Assembly (NCBI GenBank): GCA_017458025.1
Contig: JAFTGG010000048.1
Location: 1 to 17,279, forward strand
DNA: 17,279 bases
From: Oscillospiraceae bacterium
GTDB lineage: Bacteria; Bacillota; Clostridia; Oscillospirales; Oscillospiraceae
Reading direction: 5' to 3'
Shown one piece after another: positions 1-7,237 of this stretch. Under the pieces are notes generated by a model that was not told the DNA's origin, did no database searches, and saw only the letters and a program-made list of their open reading frames with translations. Position numbers and translations under genes: made by a program. Each line of letters starts with the position of its first letter. Position 1 is the first letter of the stretch.

Positions 1-74
1 CCGATGGTGCGGAGCGCGCCCGCGACGGCGCTGTCGGTCGGCGAGCCCAAAAGCGTCTTGAGCCAGAGCACCTG
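1..74 (-). other. In-frame continuation of the HD/helical-repeat gene beyond a TAG codon, cut by window edge
   Basis: Reading the minus strand straight through the TAG at 75-77 gives 24 further sense codons to the window edge, starting Q-V-L-W-L-K-T-L-L-G. In this frame 23 of 24 third positions are G or C (the exception is one CTT). The two other frames on the same strand have only about 14-15 of 24. The stretch reads like another amphipathic helix of the repeat domain before it. The codon after TAG is CAG, so a single C-to-T change of a CAG CAG pair would explain the interruption. Readthrough or TAG reassignment cannot be excluded. The true end of the gene lies outside the window. Confidence 0.6.
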
Positions 75-2348
75 CTAGTGCAATTCGCTCGGATAGAGCA
101 GCAGCGCCGCGCGGCCCAGATAGTCGGGCATATATTTGGAGATGGCGTACTGCCCCAGCTCAATGCCTTTGCCGAGCTCGACCACCACCTCGTTGCGCTG
201 CTCGCGCCGCAGCAGCGGCAGGACCTCCAGCAGCGCCTGTCCCGCAGCGTGGCGCACGACTACGCGCTCGGAGACCTTGATAAGCTTGGAGAAATGCGTG
301 CAGATATGCAGGATATTGTCCTTCCCGCTCCGCTCCGCCTGGTCTTTCAGGATACCGACGCCCACGACCTTATTGACCCACGGCGTCGCGGTCTTGAGAT
401 TTTCGAGAAAGATCTCAGCCGTAACGTCCCGCTCAAAGACCGCCTGACGGGCCGAGGTGTCCTCCCCTGCCCGGCGCAGAATGCGATAGCGCAGAAATTG
501 CAGCGTCAAGCCCTCGTTCGCGCCGCTCTGCGCCGCGATCCCCGCAATGCGCCGCATCTGCCGGTGCCCTTGCGTCAACGGCCGCTGCGCTTCCTGCAAA
601 TAGAGCAGCGCCGCGGTCTTAAGGCGTATGTCGCCGCGCAGCGCGAAGTAGGCGGCAAACTCGATGAGCCTCTCGCGCGTCTGCTCGTCATAATGCTGCG
701 GCGGCAGGCTCTGGATCGCGTCAAGCAGCGTAAACGCCGTATCCGGCTCCTTCCCCTCCGGCGAGTCATAGTATTTGAGCAGCGCGCCGACAAAGCGCGG
801 CAGCGTCTCCTCCCGACCATAGCGCAGCATCGCATCCATCACGATCTTGAGCGTATAGCCGATGTGGGAGCGTTGCTGTGCGGTCGTCTTGTGGTCGGGG
901 TTGATGATCTTTTCGAGGTACTCCGCCCACAGCGTGAAGGGCACCTCCTCCGCGGGATCGGACGGCGCGTCGTCCGGCAGGCGCTTGCGGTAGACGAGGT
1001 GGAATTTTGCGATGATCTGTCCGATCAGTCCCGCCGCCTGACGGCGGATATCGCCTTCGCGGTGGCTCAAAAGCTCATAGAGGAACGCCAGCGCCTGCGT
1101 TTTCTGCCGCGCGGACAGATAGGTGCAGTATTCCTCAAAGATATTGAGGTACACGCGCAGTTGCTTCCAATCACGGCTGGCGCGCGCAGTCTCGATGATG
1201 TTGCCGAACTTCTGCTCGCTGGAGAGTTGATTCATGAGGCGAAGATGGTGCTCCATCGAGAGCATCATCAGCCGCTCGACCGACTCCTCCGGCGTCATCA
1301 GCGCCGGGTCCTTCGTTTCGGCGGGAACGCTCGGCGCGCCGGTCAGTTCGATGTCCGCGCCCAGCGAGCGGAGATACCGCTCAAAGTCCTGCAGGCGGCT
1401 GTATACCAGCTCATAACGGCGCTGCTTGGCAGCGTCGACATTCTCCAGCTTATTCAGGATCACGCCGAAAGCATCCGCGAGGGAAAAGATTTCCGTTACT
1501 TCGTTTCCCCGTACGTCGCGGCTCTGCTTGCAGCGCACATCCGCGTAGATGAGACACAGCGACTCGGCGGACAGCGCATCCAGCTCCAGGTCCCATGTCG
1601 AGTGGTTCGAGGCAATATGGCTGACTGCGTGCAGACCGCGTTTTTCCAGCCAATAGCCGGTGTAGTAGTAGTGCAGATGCGGCACCGGCTCCCCTGGACG
1701 GCAGCCGTATTTGCCAAGGTCGTGCGCCGCGGCGGAAGCTGACACCAGCGCAAGGTCGATCTCCTCTCCCGCCTCGCGGATAGCGCGCGCCACAGTCAGA
1801 GCGATATGGTGCACGCCCGCGATATGGCTCAGCGTACGGTACGGCGTCACCTCGTCGCCGAGACGCATCAGCTCATAGATGAACTCGTCGTGCCACGCCG
1901 CGAGGAAGCGACGGTACTCCTCCGCGTGGTCGCAGGCTTCATACTCCTCCGGCTGCAAAAAGGCATAATCATACATCGGATCGAACGGCAGTACGCGGCG
2001 TTCCCGCTCAAAAAGCGTCTGAAGAATCGTCAGGAACGTCAGCGCGCCTCGCTCGAAGCCGTAGGCGTCGGGCGCAAAGCCCCCTTGGGGGTACATACGC
2101 GCGCGGATAAAATCATAGCTGAAGGCACACCAGCCCCGTTCCGGCGCCTTGCCCAGCAGCGGCGCGCAGACGTCGGCGACCTTCGCACAGGATAAGCGCT
2201 TTCGCACGGGGAATAACTCGTTCAGCCGCTCCGGCAAAGTATATGCGCGTAGCAGCTCCGTCGCCGCGCGCCGGTCCCTCTCCAACCCGCGGCCGCACAG
2301 CGCGGCGGCAAGCGCGTCCTGTAATTCGCGCGTGGCTTTTTTACTCAT
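75..2348 (-). CDS. HD-domain protein with C-terminal helical (HEAT-like) repeats; ends at an in-frame TAG
   Basis: This reads as a 757-residue cytoplasmic protein. An HD-type metal-dependent phosphohydrolase domain lies at about residues 175-285: a His pair at 180-181, the H209-D210 doublet in AAAHDLGKYGCR, H249 and D270. An N-terminal region of about 170 residues precedes it. From about 340 to the end the protein is almost wholly helical with many Arg/Leu/Ala helices, like HEAT or armadillo repeats. I do not recognise a named family, and the substrate (nucleotide, cyclic nucleotide or other) cannot be read from sequence. ATG at 2348 is the only start possible, because TGA lies in frame at 2352-2354. 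It has its own promoter and is separated from the ABC operon by a terminator, so it is probably unrelated to the iron locus. The frame continues past the TAG at 75-77. Confidence 0.8.
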   Translation of the reverse strand: MSKKATRELQDALAAALCGRGLERDRRAATELLRAYTLPERLNELFPVRKRLSCAKVADVCAPLLGKAPERGWCAFSYDFIRARMYPQGGFAPDAYGFERGALTFLTILQTLFERERRVLPFDPMYDYAFLQPEEYEACDHAEEYRRFLAAWHDEFIYELMRLGDEVTPYRTLSHIAGVHHIALTVARAIREAGEEIDLALVSASAAAHDLGKYGCRPGEPVPHLHYYYTGYWLEKRGLHAVSHIASNHSTWDLELDALSAESLCLIYADVRCKQSRDVRGNEVTEIFSLADAFGVILNKLENVDAAKQRRYELVYSRLQDFERYLRSLGADIELTGAPSVPAETKDPALMTPEESVERLMMLSMEHHLRLMNQLSSEQKFGNIIETARASRDWKQLRVYLNIFEEYCTYLSARQKTQALAFLYELLSHREGDIRRQAAGLIGQIIAKFHLVYRKRLPDDAPSDPAEEVPFTLWAEYLEKIINPDHKTTAQQRSHIGYTLKIVMDAMLRYGREETLPRFVGALLKYYDSPEGKEPDTAFTLLDAIQSLPPQHYDEQTRERLIEFAAYFALRGDIRLKTAALLYLQEAQRPLTQGHRQMRRIAGIAAQSGANEGLTLQFLRYRILRRAGEDTSARQAVFERDVTAEIFLENLKTATPWVNKVVGVGILKDQAERSGKDNILHICTHFSKLIKVSERVVVRHAAGQALLEVLPLLRREQRNEVVVELGKGIELGQYAISKYMPDYLGRAALLLYPSELH

Positions 2349-2366
2349 TCTTCATGCCCTGCCTCC
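2341..2366 (-). promoter_or_regulatory. GGAGG ribosome-binding site serving a four-codon leader ORF that overlaps the real start
   Basis: The GGAGG (complement of 2362-2366) lies 6 nt before an ATG at 2353-2355, which reads only M-K-N-E and then TAA. It lies 13 nt before the true start at 2346-2348. The leader stop overlaps the main start as ATGAGTAA. The arrangement may be reinitiation coupling or simply a loosely spaced ribosome site. Confidence 0.35.
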
Positions 2367-2380
2367 GATTATGATAGTTT

Positions 2381-2409
2381 ATTGTAGCATCTCTGCAATT
2401 TCCCGTCAA
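2381..2409 (-). promoter_or_regulatory. Sigma-A type promoter of the HD-domain gene
   Basis: On the minus strand TTGACG (2404-2409) and TACAAT (2381-2386) are separated by 17 nt. Transcription would start near 2374, giving a leader of about 26 nt. Confidence 0.75.
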
Positions 2410-2418
2410 TGCGATTGC

Positions 2419-2457
2419 AAAAAAGGCAAATGCCCGAGCTTTTCGGGCATTTGCCTT
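2419..2457 (-). terminator. Intrinsic terminator of the DUF4418/ABC operon
   Basis: Perfect 15-bp inverted repeat (2423-2437 and 2443-2457) with a 5-nt loop. On the minus strand it is followed by six T (2419-2424, the last two paired in the stem). It lies about 60 nt after the stop of the ATPase gene at 2519. Confidence 0.9.
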
Positions 2458-2518
2458 GAATCCGTCTTGCGTTTGCGCCGCGCGCTGCCGGCCTTTATCC
2501 TATTATCAAATAAAAAGC

Positions 2519-3190
2519 TTACTCCGCGGATAACACGCCGTCGCTCATATACAGCACACGATCCGCGTACTCCGCCGCCTCGCGTTCATGCGTGACCAGC
2601 AGCACCGCCGCGCCCTCGTCGGCGCATTGGCGGAGCAGGCGCAGCACGGCATGCGTGTTCTCGTCGTCCAGATTGCTGGTCGGTTCGTCCGCCAGCAGCA
2701 CGCGCGGCCTACGCAGCAGCGCACGCGCGATGGCGAGGCGGCGCAGCTCGCCTCCGGAGAGCTCGTTGGGATAGGCGTCCCGCAGCGCCGCGATCCCCAC
2801 TCGCTCCAATAAGCTCATGGGGATTTCATCTGAAACCTCATCGCCGTACATCAAGCACGGCAGCTTGACGTTTTCCAGCACCGTGAGGCTGCGCAGCGCC
2901 GTCTGTCCCTGCGGGATAACGCCGATGTGCTCATTGCGCAGCTTGGAGCGCTCCGCGTCGTCCAAGGCGTAAAGGTCGGTATCGCCGAGCAGCACGCGCC
3001 CGGTCGTCGGCGCGAGCAGCCCCGCAAGCATGTGGAGCAGCGTGCTCTTGCCGCTGCCGGAACGGCCCGTGATCTCGGTCAGCTTTCCCGCAGGCAGCGC
3101 AAAATTCGTTTCTTTTACGGCAAAAAACACGTTGCTGAGCTTTGATTGCCTGAAATACCGGCGGCTGACGCCCTCGGCCCGCAGTTCCAT
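2519..3190 (-). CDS. ABC transporter ATP-binding protein (MacB/LolD-type)
   Basis: This 223-residue cytoplasmic ATPase would drive the FtsX-like permease encoded just upstream. All motifs of a functional nucleotide-binding domain are present: Walker A GRSGSGKST at 42-50, a Q-loop in VIPQGQT, signature LSGGELRRLAIARAL, Walker B RVLLADEPTSNLD and switch histidine in VTHE. Length and the EPTSNLD ending of Walker B fit the LolD/MacB subgroup, whose systems power extracytoplasmic events rather than classical import. Its ATG shares one base with the TAA of the permease gene (TAATG), so the two are translationally coupled. It is the last gene of the unit before the 2419-2457 terminator. The transported or extracted ligand is unknown; iron is inferred from context only. 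Confidence 0.9.
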   Translation of the reverse strand: MELRAEGVSRRYFRQSKLSNVFFAVKETNFALPAGKLTEITGRSGSGKSTLLHMLAGLLAPTTGRVLLGDTDLYALDDAERSKLRNEHIGVIPQGQTALRSLTVLENVKLPCLMYGDEVSDEIPMSLLERVGIAALRDAYPNELSGGELRRLAIARALLRRPRVLLADEPTSNLDDENTHAVLRLLRQCADEGAAVLLVTHEREAAEYADRVLYMSDGVLSAE

Positions 3191-4392
3191 TACGCGTCCT
3201 CCCTGAGGATCAGCCCCGTATCATTCTTTACCAGCCGGCGCGCCGACGCCGCCGAGGTCAGCGAACCCGCCAGCACCGACAGTGCCACCGAGCCGAAGAG
3301 CAACGCCGCGGTTACGCCTGCGTCCGGCAGCAGATACGGCAGGTCAAGGCTCCTTTTGACGAGCCCGCCGAACGGAAACACAACCAGCGCCGCCGCCGCG
3401 GCGCCGCAGAGCGCGCCGACGCCGCTGATGATGATAGACTCCGTACGCAGCAGCCGCTTGAGCATTTTCTCCGACGCGCCGACGACGCGCAGCACGGCAA
3501 ATTCCTTCGTCCGCTCGTTGGAGATCATGACAAACGCGACCATTAAAATTGCGAGCGCAAGTATCCAAATGACAACCACCAGCACGCCGATGACGCGCGA
3601 GACGTTCGTCAGCCCGCCCGCGATGCTCGATATCATGCTCTTTGCCTGCGTCGCCTCGACCTTGCGGACGTGGACGTTGATGTCGTTGGCCACGTCCTCA
3701 ATGCCGTAGCCGTCCCCGACCTTGATCATCACCGACGAGATGGCGCGCGCGGGGTCGCCGTCATAGTAGCGGAAGCCCTGCTTGGTCGAGCTTTCCAACA
3801 TCTCGCGAATGGTGCTCATGTTCGCGTAAACTGCCGTATCGAGTCCCGTGCCGGTCTCATCCAGCTGCGCGACCACATTATAGCTGTTGTTGTAGAAAAC
3901 GAGCTTGCGGTTCGCGGGGATCTCAATACTGCTGCCCACAATGAGATCACCGTCGCCCACCGCGCCGCCGTAGCTCTCTCGTATCCACGGCTGGATGGAA
4001 AAGTCCGTCTCAGGGTCAAAGCCGATGATCTGCACCGCCACCGAGCAGCAGCCCGCACTCGCCGAGGCGAGGAAGAACTGCGGCGAGGCGATCTCGACGC
4101 CCTCGCGCACGCTGATCTTCTCAAAGTAGCTTTCGTCCATGTAGAAATAGCCCGGAATGCCTTGCAGCAGGATCGAATCCACCGTACCGTGGCTGCGCGC
4201 CTGATTCGGCACGACGATGATGTCCGCGCCAAGCCGCGCCTCGTAGCTCTTGAGCCCGTTTTGCAGGCTCATCACCACCAGCGAGCCGCCGAAGATGGAA
4301 AACGACAAAAACGCCGACAGGATCACCAGCGCCGCCGTCCGCGCAGGCTTGCGCTTTAAGTTTTTAACGGATAGGTCTTTCTCAAATTTCAT
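3190..4392 (-). CDS. FtsX/MacB-like ABC transporter permease
   Basis: This 400-residue membrane protein has the MacB/FtsX layout: one transmembrane helix near residues 18-42, a large extracytoplasmic domain (about 45-265) and three C-terminal helices (about 268-296, 318-345, 360-385). The cytoplasmic loop after the second helix carries the usual ERTKEFAVLRVVGAS element. Residues C115-C116 form a vicinal cysteine pair in the extracytoplasmic part, before a QIIGFDPETDF stretch. They could bind a metal or form a disulfide, but this is inference. It follows DUF4418 with only 3 nt between stop and start and is coupled to its ATPase by TAATG. It is clearly distinct from the two permeases at 9447-11933, so the locus carries two separate ABC modules. 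Confidence 0.85.
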   Translation of the reverse strand: MKFEKDLSVKNLKRKPARTAALVILSAFLSFSIFGGSLVVMSLQNGLKSYEARLGADIIVVPNQARSHGTVDSILLQGIPGYFYMDESYFEKISVREGVEIASPQFFLASASAGCCSVAVQIIGFDPETDFSIQPWIRESYGGAVGDGDLIVGSSIEIPANRKLVFYNNSYNVVAQLDETGTGLDTAVYANMSTIREMLESSTKQGFRYYDGDPARAISSVMIKVGDGYGIEDVANDINVHVRKVEATQAKSMISSIAGGLTNVSRVIGVLVVVIWILALAILMVAFVMISNERTKEFAVLRVVGASEKMLKRLLRTESIIISGVGALCGAAAAALVVFPFGGLVKRSLDLPYLLPDAGVTAALLFGSVALSVLAGSLTSAASARRLVKNDTGLILREDA

Positions 4393-4395
4393 GGC

Positions 4396-4797
4396 TCAGC
4401 CTTTCTTGCGCCGCATCAGAATATCAACGCCCGCAGCCGCGATGATGAGGACAGCGCACACCGCTACCGCCGGCGACATGACTGCGCGGCAGCGCATAGA
4501 CGGCATCATACACAGGCGGATAATGCGCCCCGGTATCAGCGCCGCAAGCAGCGCCGCAGGGATCATGGCGGCGGACAAGCCAAGGCGGATTTTAGCATCT
4601 CTCATGAGCAGCCGGACAAGCGCCAGCACCGTCAGCACCGCCGCGACGCCCGCGGTGGCGTTGCCCGCCCAATGGCAGGTCATCCAGCCGCCGTCCTCCT
4701 TTGGTCCGCAGGGCGCGAACACGGTCAACACGCCGATGAGCAGCGCCGCGCTCAGCACAAGCAGAGCGATATCCGTCACATTGATTTTCTTTTCCAT
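4396..4797 (-). CDS. DUF4418 family small membrane protein
   Basis: This 133-residue protein has about four transmembrane helices. It matches what I know of DUF4418: an APCG motif after the first helix and CHW shortly after (C30, M39, C41, H42), then LCMM-x2-MRC (C96, M97, M98, M101, C103) in the second half. These Cys, His and Met residues lie near predicted membrane borders and look like metal, heme or disulfide positions. No function is established that I know of. The start at 4797 has AAGGAG about 8 nt upstream; a longer in-frame start at 4842 would lie upstream of the promoter -10. It is the first gene of a unit with its own promoter and TTAGC/GCTAA operator, followed at once by the permease and ATPase. 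This makes it a likely accessory of that transporter. Confidence 0.8.
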   Translation of the reverse strand: MEKKINVTDIALLVLSAALLIGVLTVFAPCGPKEDGGWMTCHWAGNATAGVAAVLTVLALVRLLMRDAKIRLGLSAAMIPAALLAALIPGRIIRLCMMPSMRCRAVMSPAVAVCAVLIIAAAGVDILMRRKKG

Positions 4798-4812
4798 AAA
4801 ATCCGTCTCCTT

Positions 4813-4828
4813 GTTAGCTTTTGCTAAC
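4813..4828. promoter_or_regulatory. Operator 1, TTAGC-N4-GCTAA palindrome at the DUF4418 promoter
   Basis: GTTAGCTTTTGCTAAC is a perfect palindrome with 6-bp arms and 4-nt centre. It overlaps the predicted start site (about 4826) of the promoter at 4833-4861, the position expected for a repressor. The same 14-bp core with identical spacing recurs at 16017-16030 and 17171-17184. It resembles boxes of DtxR/IdeR-type metal regulators. Confidence 0.75.
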
Positions 4829-4832
4829 GCGC

Positions 4833-4861
4833 AATATATCACTGATCGGCCGCTTTGTCAA
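4833..4861 (-). promoter_or_regulatory. Sigma-A promoter of the DUF4418-permease-ATPase unit
   Basis: TTGACA (4856-4861) and TATATT (4833-4838) are 17 nt apart on the minus strand. The -35 hexamer overlaps the TGA stop of the iron-sulfur subunit gene. No terminator separates the units, so readthrough from the long operon is also possible. Confidence 0.85.
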
Positions 4862-5538
4862 CCACGTCCAAAGTACCGTTTCCAAACGGCCGCGGCGTTG
4901 GAGTTGACAAGCAGCCCGTCGATGTCCAGGCCCGCGGGACAAACGTTCCGGCAGGCGAGCGACTTACCGCAGCCCTCGAACACATGCTCGCGGTAAAGTC
5001 TCGCCGCCTCCTCGCACTGCGCTTGCGGCAGCTCCGCGAGCAGCCGCGCCATCGGTACGCCGCCCGCCATGCCCGTGAACGGGCCGTCCGCCATATAATT
5101 CGGACACACCTCAAGGCAGCAGCCGCACTGCAGGCAGCGCGACGCCTCGTAGGCGAGCCCGTCGGTCTTCTCGCTCCCGCGCGCCTCGCCTTCAAACCAC
5201 AGCCGAAGCGTTTGCAGATTCTCGCGCATGACGCCGCGGTCCACGATCAGGTCGGCGACCACGGGGAACTTTTTCAGCGGCTCCAGGCGCACGGTTGGGC
5301 CGCAGTCGCGCAGAAATGTGTCGCACGCGAGACGCGGTACGCCGTCGATGACCATCGCGCACGCGCCGCATTTCTTCTGCAGGCAGCTACACTCCCAACG
5401 GATCGGGTCGTCTATGATTTCGTTGAGCTTGGTCAGCGCGGTCGCGACGGTATCCTTTTCGCTTTCCGGCTGAAATTCGTACAGCTTCCATTCCGGCTGA
5501 GCAGCTTTGTTTTTTCGGCGCAGAATTTTGAGCGTCAT
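4858..5538 (-). CDS. Fumarate reductase/succinate dehydrogenase-like iron-sulfur subunit
   Basis: This 226-residue subunit passes electrons between the flavoprotein and the membrane cytochrome. An N-terminal plant-type [2Fe-2S] ferredoxin domain has C52-x4-C57-x2-C60-x11-C72; an additional C50 precedes it. The C-terminal dicluster domain has CLQCGCCLEVCP (C135, C138, C141, C145) and C190-x5-C196-x3-C200-P, as in SdhB/FrdB, giving [4Fe-4S] and [3Fe-4S] sites. No signal peptide is present, so it is cytoplasmic. The ATG at 5536-5538 overlaps the flavoprotein stop as ATGA, so the two subunits are coupled. The long in-frame extension upstream of this start is only a shadow of the flavoprotein gene. 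Direction (fumarate reduction or succinate oxidation) cannot be read from sequence. Confidence 0.92.
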   Translation of the reverse strand: MTLKILRRKNKAAQPEWKLYEFQPESEKDTVATALTKLNEIIDDPIRWECSCLQKKCGACAMVIDGVPRLACDTFLRDCGPTVRLEPLKKFPVVADLIVDRGVMRENLQTLRLWFEGEARGSEKTDGLAYEASRCLQCGCCLEVCPNYMADGPFTGMAGGVPMARLLAELPQAQCEEAARLYREHVFEGCGKSLACRNVCPAGLDIDGLLVNSNAAAVWKRYFGRG

Positions 5539-7112
5539 AGCTCCGCCCTCCTCTCGGGAATCGCTTGGAAGGCAAGCTCCACCGCGCCGTTCGTATATGT
5601 CGCGACCGTGGTCTTTCGGAACGCCTCGTCCCGCTGCGGGAAGTCGCTGCGCCAATGCGCGCCGCGGCTCTCTTTGCGCGCCAGCGCGCCGAGCAGCATC
5701 GCTCTGCCAACCGACGCGCGGTTTCGCTCCGCTGTTGTTTTCGACGGCAGCTTGTCCATTGCTTGCAGCGCCCGCTCGATGCCCGACGCGTCGCGCACGA
5801 TGCCGAGGCCGCCCAGCAGGATATCGCGCAGCCGATTCGCAAAGGCAGGCGAAACCGCGAGCTCCGCCTTTTCCTCCGCTGTGATCGCGCCGAGCGTCTC
5901 CAATTCGCCACCTTGCCCCGCCGCAGCATTTTCCGCGACGACGCTGCCGCCGTAAATCGCAGCGAGCATCGAATTTCCGCCAAGGCGGTTTGCGCCGTGG
6001 TATTGGCACGCGCACTCCCCCGCCGCGTACAGGCCGGAAACGCTTGTGCCGTGCCGTTCGTCGACGGACAGCCCGCCCATAAAAAAGTGGATACCGGGGC
6101 TGACGGGAATCGGCTGCGTCTTCGGGTCGAGCGCGAGGTAGCGCAGCAGCTCCGCGCGCAGGTCGGGCAGCTTGTTCGCCCACGTTTCCGCGCTGAGGCA
6201 CGTCATGTCCAGATAAACCTGAGCCTCGCAATCCTCCCGCGCACAGACCTGCGTCATCGCGCGCGACACCACGTCGCGCGGCATGAGGTTGCCGAGCTCG
6301 GGATACAGTTCCTCCATGAAATACCACGGCTTACCGCTGCGGATGACGTACAGCCGGCCTCCTTCGCCGCGCGCCGCCTCGCTGACCAGCATGCGCTTGC
6401 CGCTGATCCGCACCGTCGTCGGGTGGTACTGGATCATCTCGGGATTCGCCAGTGCCGCACCCTTTGCGAACGCCAGCGCCGCCGCGCCGCCAGTGTTGTA
6501 CACCGCGCCGGTGGTCAGGCCGGGAAACAACCCGTTCAGCCCGCCGCAGGCGAGCACCACCGGCGCGCCGCAGCGCAGCACCGCGTCGGCGTAGGTATCC
6601 CACAGCTTCGCGCCATAGCACGTCCCGTTTTCGATTTCGAGGCCGATCAGCTCATGATGCGCATAGCGGTGGATGAAGCCCGCTGCCTCGTATTTCCGCG
6701 CCTCGTCGATGAGCGCGGTCATCAGCGCCTTGCCTGTGCTGCTTTGGGCGTAGGCCGTGCGCTTTTTCTTCTGCCCGCCGAAGTTGCGCTGAACGATGCG
6801 CCCGCCCTCGCGCTGAAACGGTACGCCGAGGGACGCGAGCCGTCGCACGATCTCCGGCGCGTGGGACGTCAGCCCCGCGACCGCGTTCGGGTCGGCAAGA
6901 TCGCAGCCGCCGCGCATGGTGTCGGCGTAGTGCTCCTGCCATGCGTCGCCCTCGCCCATCGTATCGAGCGCGGCGTTGATACCGCCCTCTGCGAGCACGG
7001 ACTGCGCCCGCTCCGAGGGCTGCTGCGAAATGAGATTCGATTCGATTCCCCGCTCCGCCAGCGCAATCGCCGCGGAGAGTCCGGCGAGGCCGGCCCCGAT
7101 GATATTTACCAT
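5535..7112 (-). CDS. Fumarate reductase/succinate dehydrogenase-like flavoprotein subunit without the FAD-linking histidine
   Basis: This 525-residue FAD enzyme has the dinucleotide fold at its extreme N-terminus (GAGLAG, 6-11). The catalytic set of the family is visible: H230 in QYHPTT, E245 in SEAARGEGG, R279 in MPRDVVSRA, H342 in GIHFFMGG and R376 in HGANRLGG. The histidine that holds covalent FAD in SdhA/FrdA (RSHTV-x-AQGG) aligns with Q37 (RAQSVLAEGG), so FAD should be bound non-covalently, as in L-aspartate oxidase. At 525 residues it is shorter than E. coli SdhA (588) and near NadB. The neighbouring iron-sulfur and cytochrome genes favour a quinone-linked Frd/Sdh-like complex over NadB. 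I chose the ATG at 7112 because GGAGG lies just upstream and the FAD motif starts there; a longer frame to 7199 adds no fold. Confidence 0.88.
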   Translation of the reverse strand: MVNIIGAGLAGLSAAIALAERGIESNLISQQPSERAQSVLAEGGINAALDTMGEGDAWQEHYADTMRGGCDLADPNAVAGLTSHAPEIVRRLASLGVPFQREGGRIVQRNFGGQKKKRTAYAQSSTGKALMTALIDEARKYEAAGFIHRYAHHELIGLEIENGTCYGAKLWDTYADAVLRCGAPVVLACGGLNGLFPGLTTGAVYNTGGAAALAFAKGAALANPEMIQYHPTTVRISGKRMLVSEAARGEGGRLYVIRSGKPWYFMEELYPELGNLMPRDVVSRAMTQVCAREDCEAQVYLDMTCLSAETWANKLPDLRAELLRYLALDPKTQPIPVSPGIHFFMGGLSVDERHGTSVSGLYAAGECACQYHGANRLGGNSMLAAIYGGSVVAENAAAGQGGELETLGAITAEEKAELAVSPAFANRLRDILLGGLGIVRDASGIERALQAMDKLPSKTTAERNRASVGRAMLLGALARKESRGAHWRSDFPQRDEAFRKTTVATYTNGAVELAFQAIPERRAEL

Positions 7113-7237
7113 AAATCCTCCATGCGCCGCGCACACGAGCCATCGCGCATCGCCTCCCATACATGGAGGATCGCGCCATACCTCGCGGCTGCCGCGCAAA
7201 CGGCGAGCGAAAGGGCATTTTTATTGCGATCGTTCAC
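7106..7237 (-). CDS. Possible 43-residue small protein between cytochrome b and the flavoprotein
   Basis: A GTG start overlaps the cytochrome b stop as GTGA. A GGTGG sequence lies about 8 nt upstream, inside the cytochrome gene. The frame runs through the whole 121-nt gap and ends in TAA just inside the flavoprotein gene, overlapping its ATG region by 7 nt. The product would start M-N-D-R-N-K-N-A, contain a short Ala/Leu-rich segment with one Cys, then RDGSCARRMEDLW. It has no clear membrane helix or known family. About 29 of 43 third positions are G or C, which is weaker than its neighbours. The coupling at both ends supports a gene or a coupling relay; chance cannot be excluded. Confidence 0.4.
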   Translation of the reverse strand: MNDRNKNALSLAVCAAAARYGAILHVWEAMRDGSCARRMEDLW

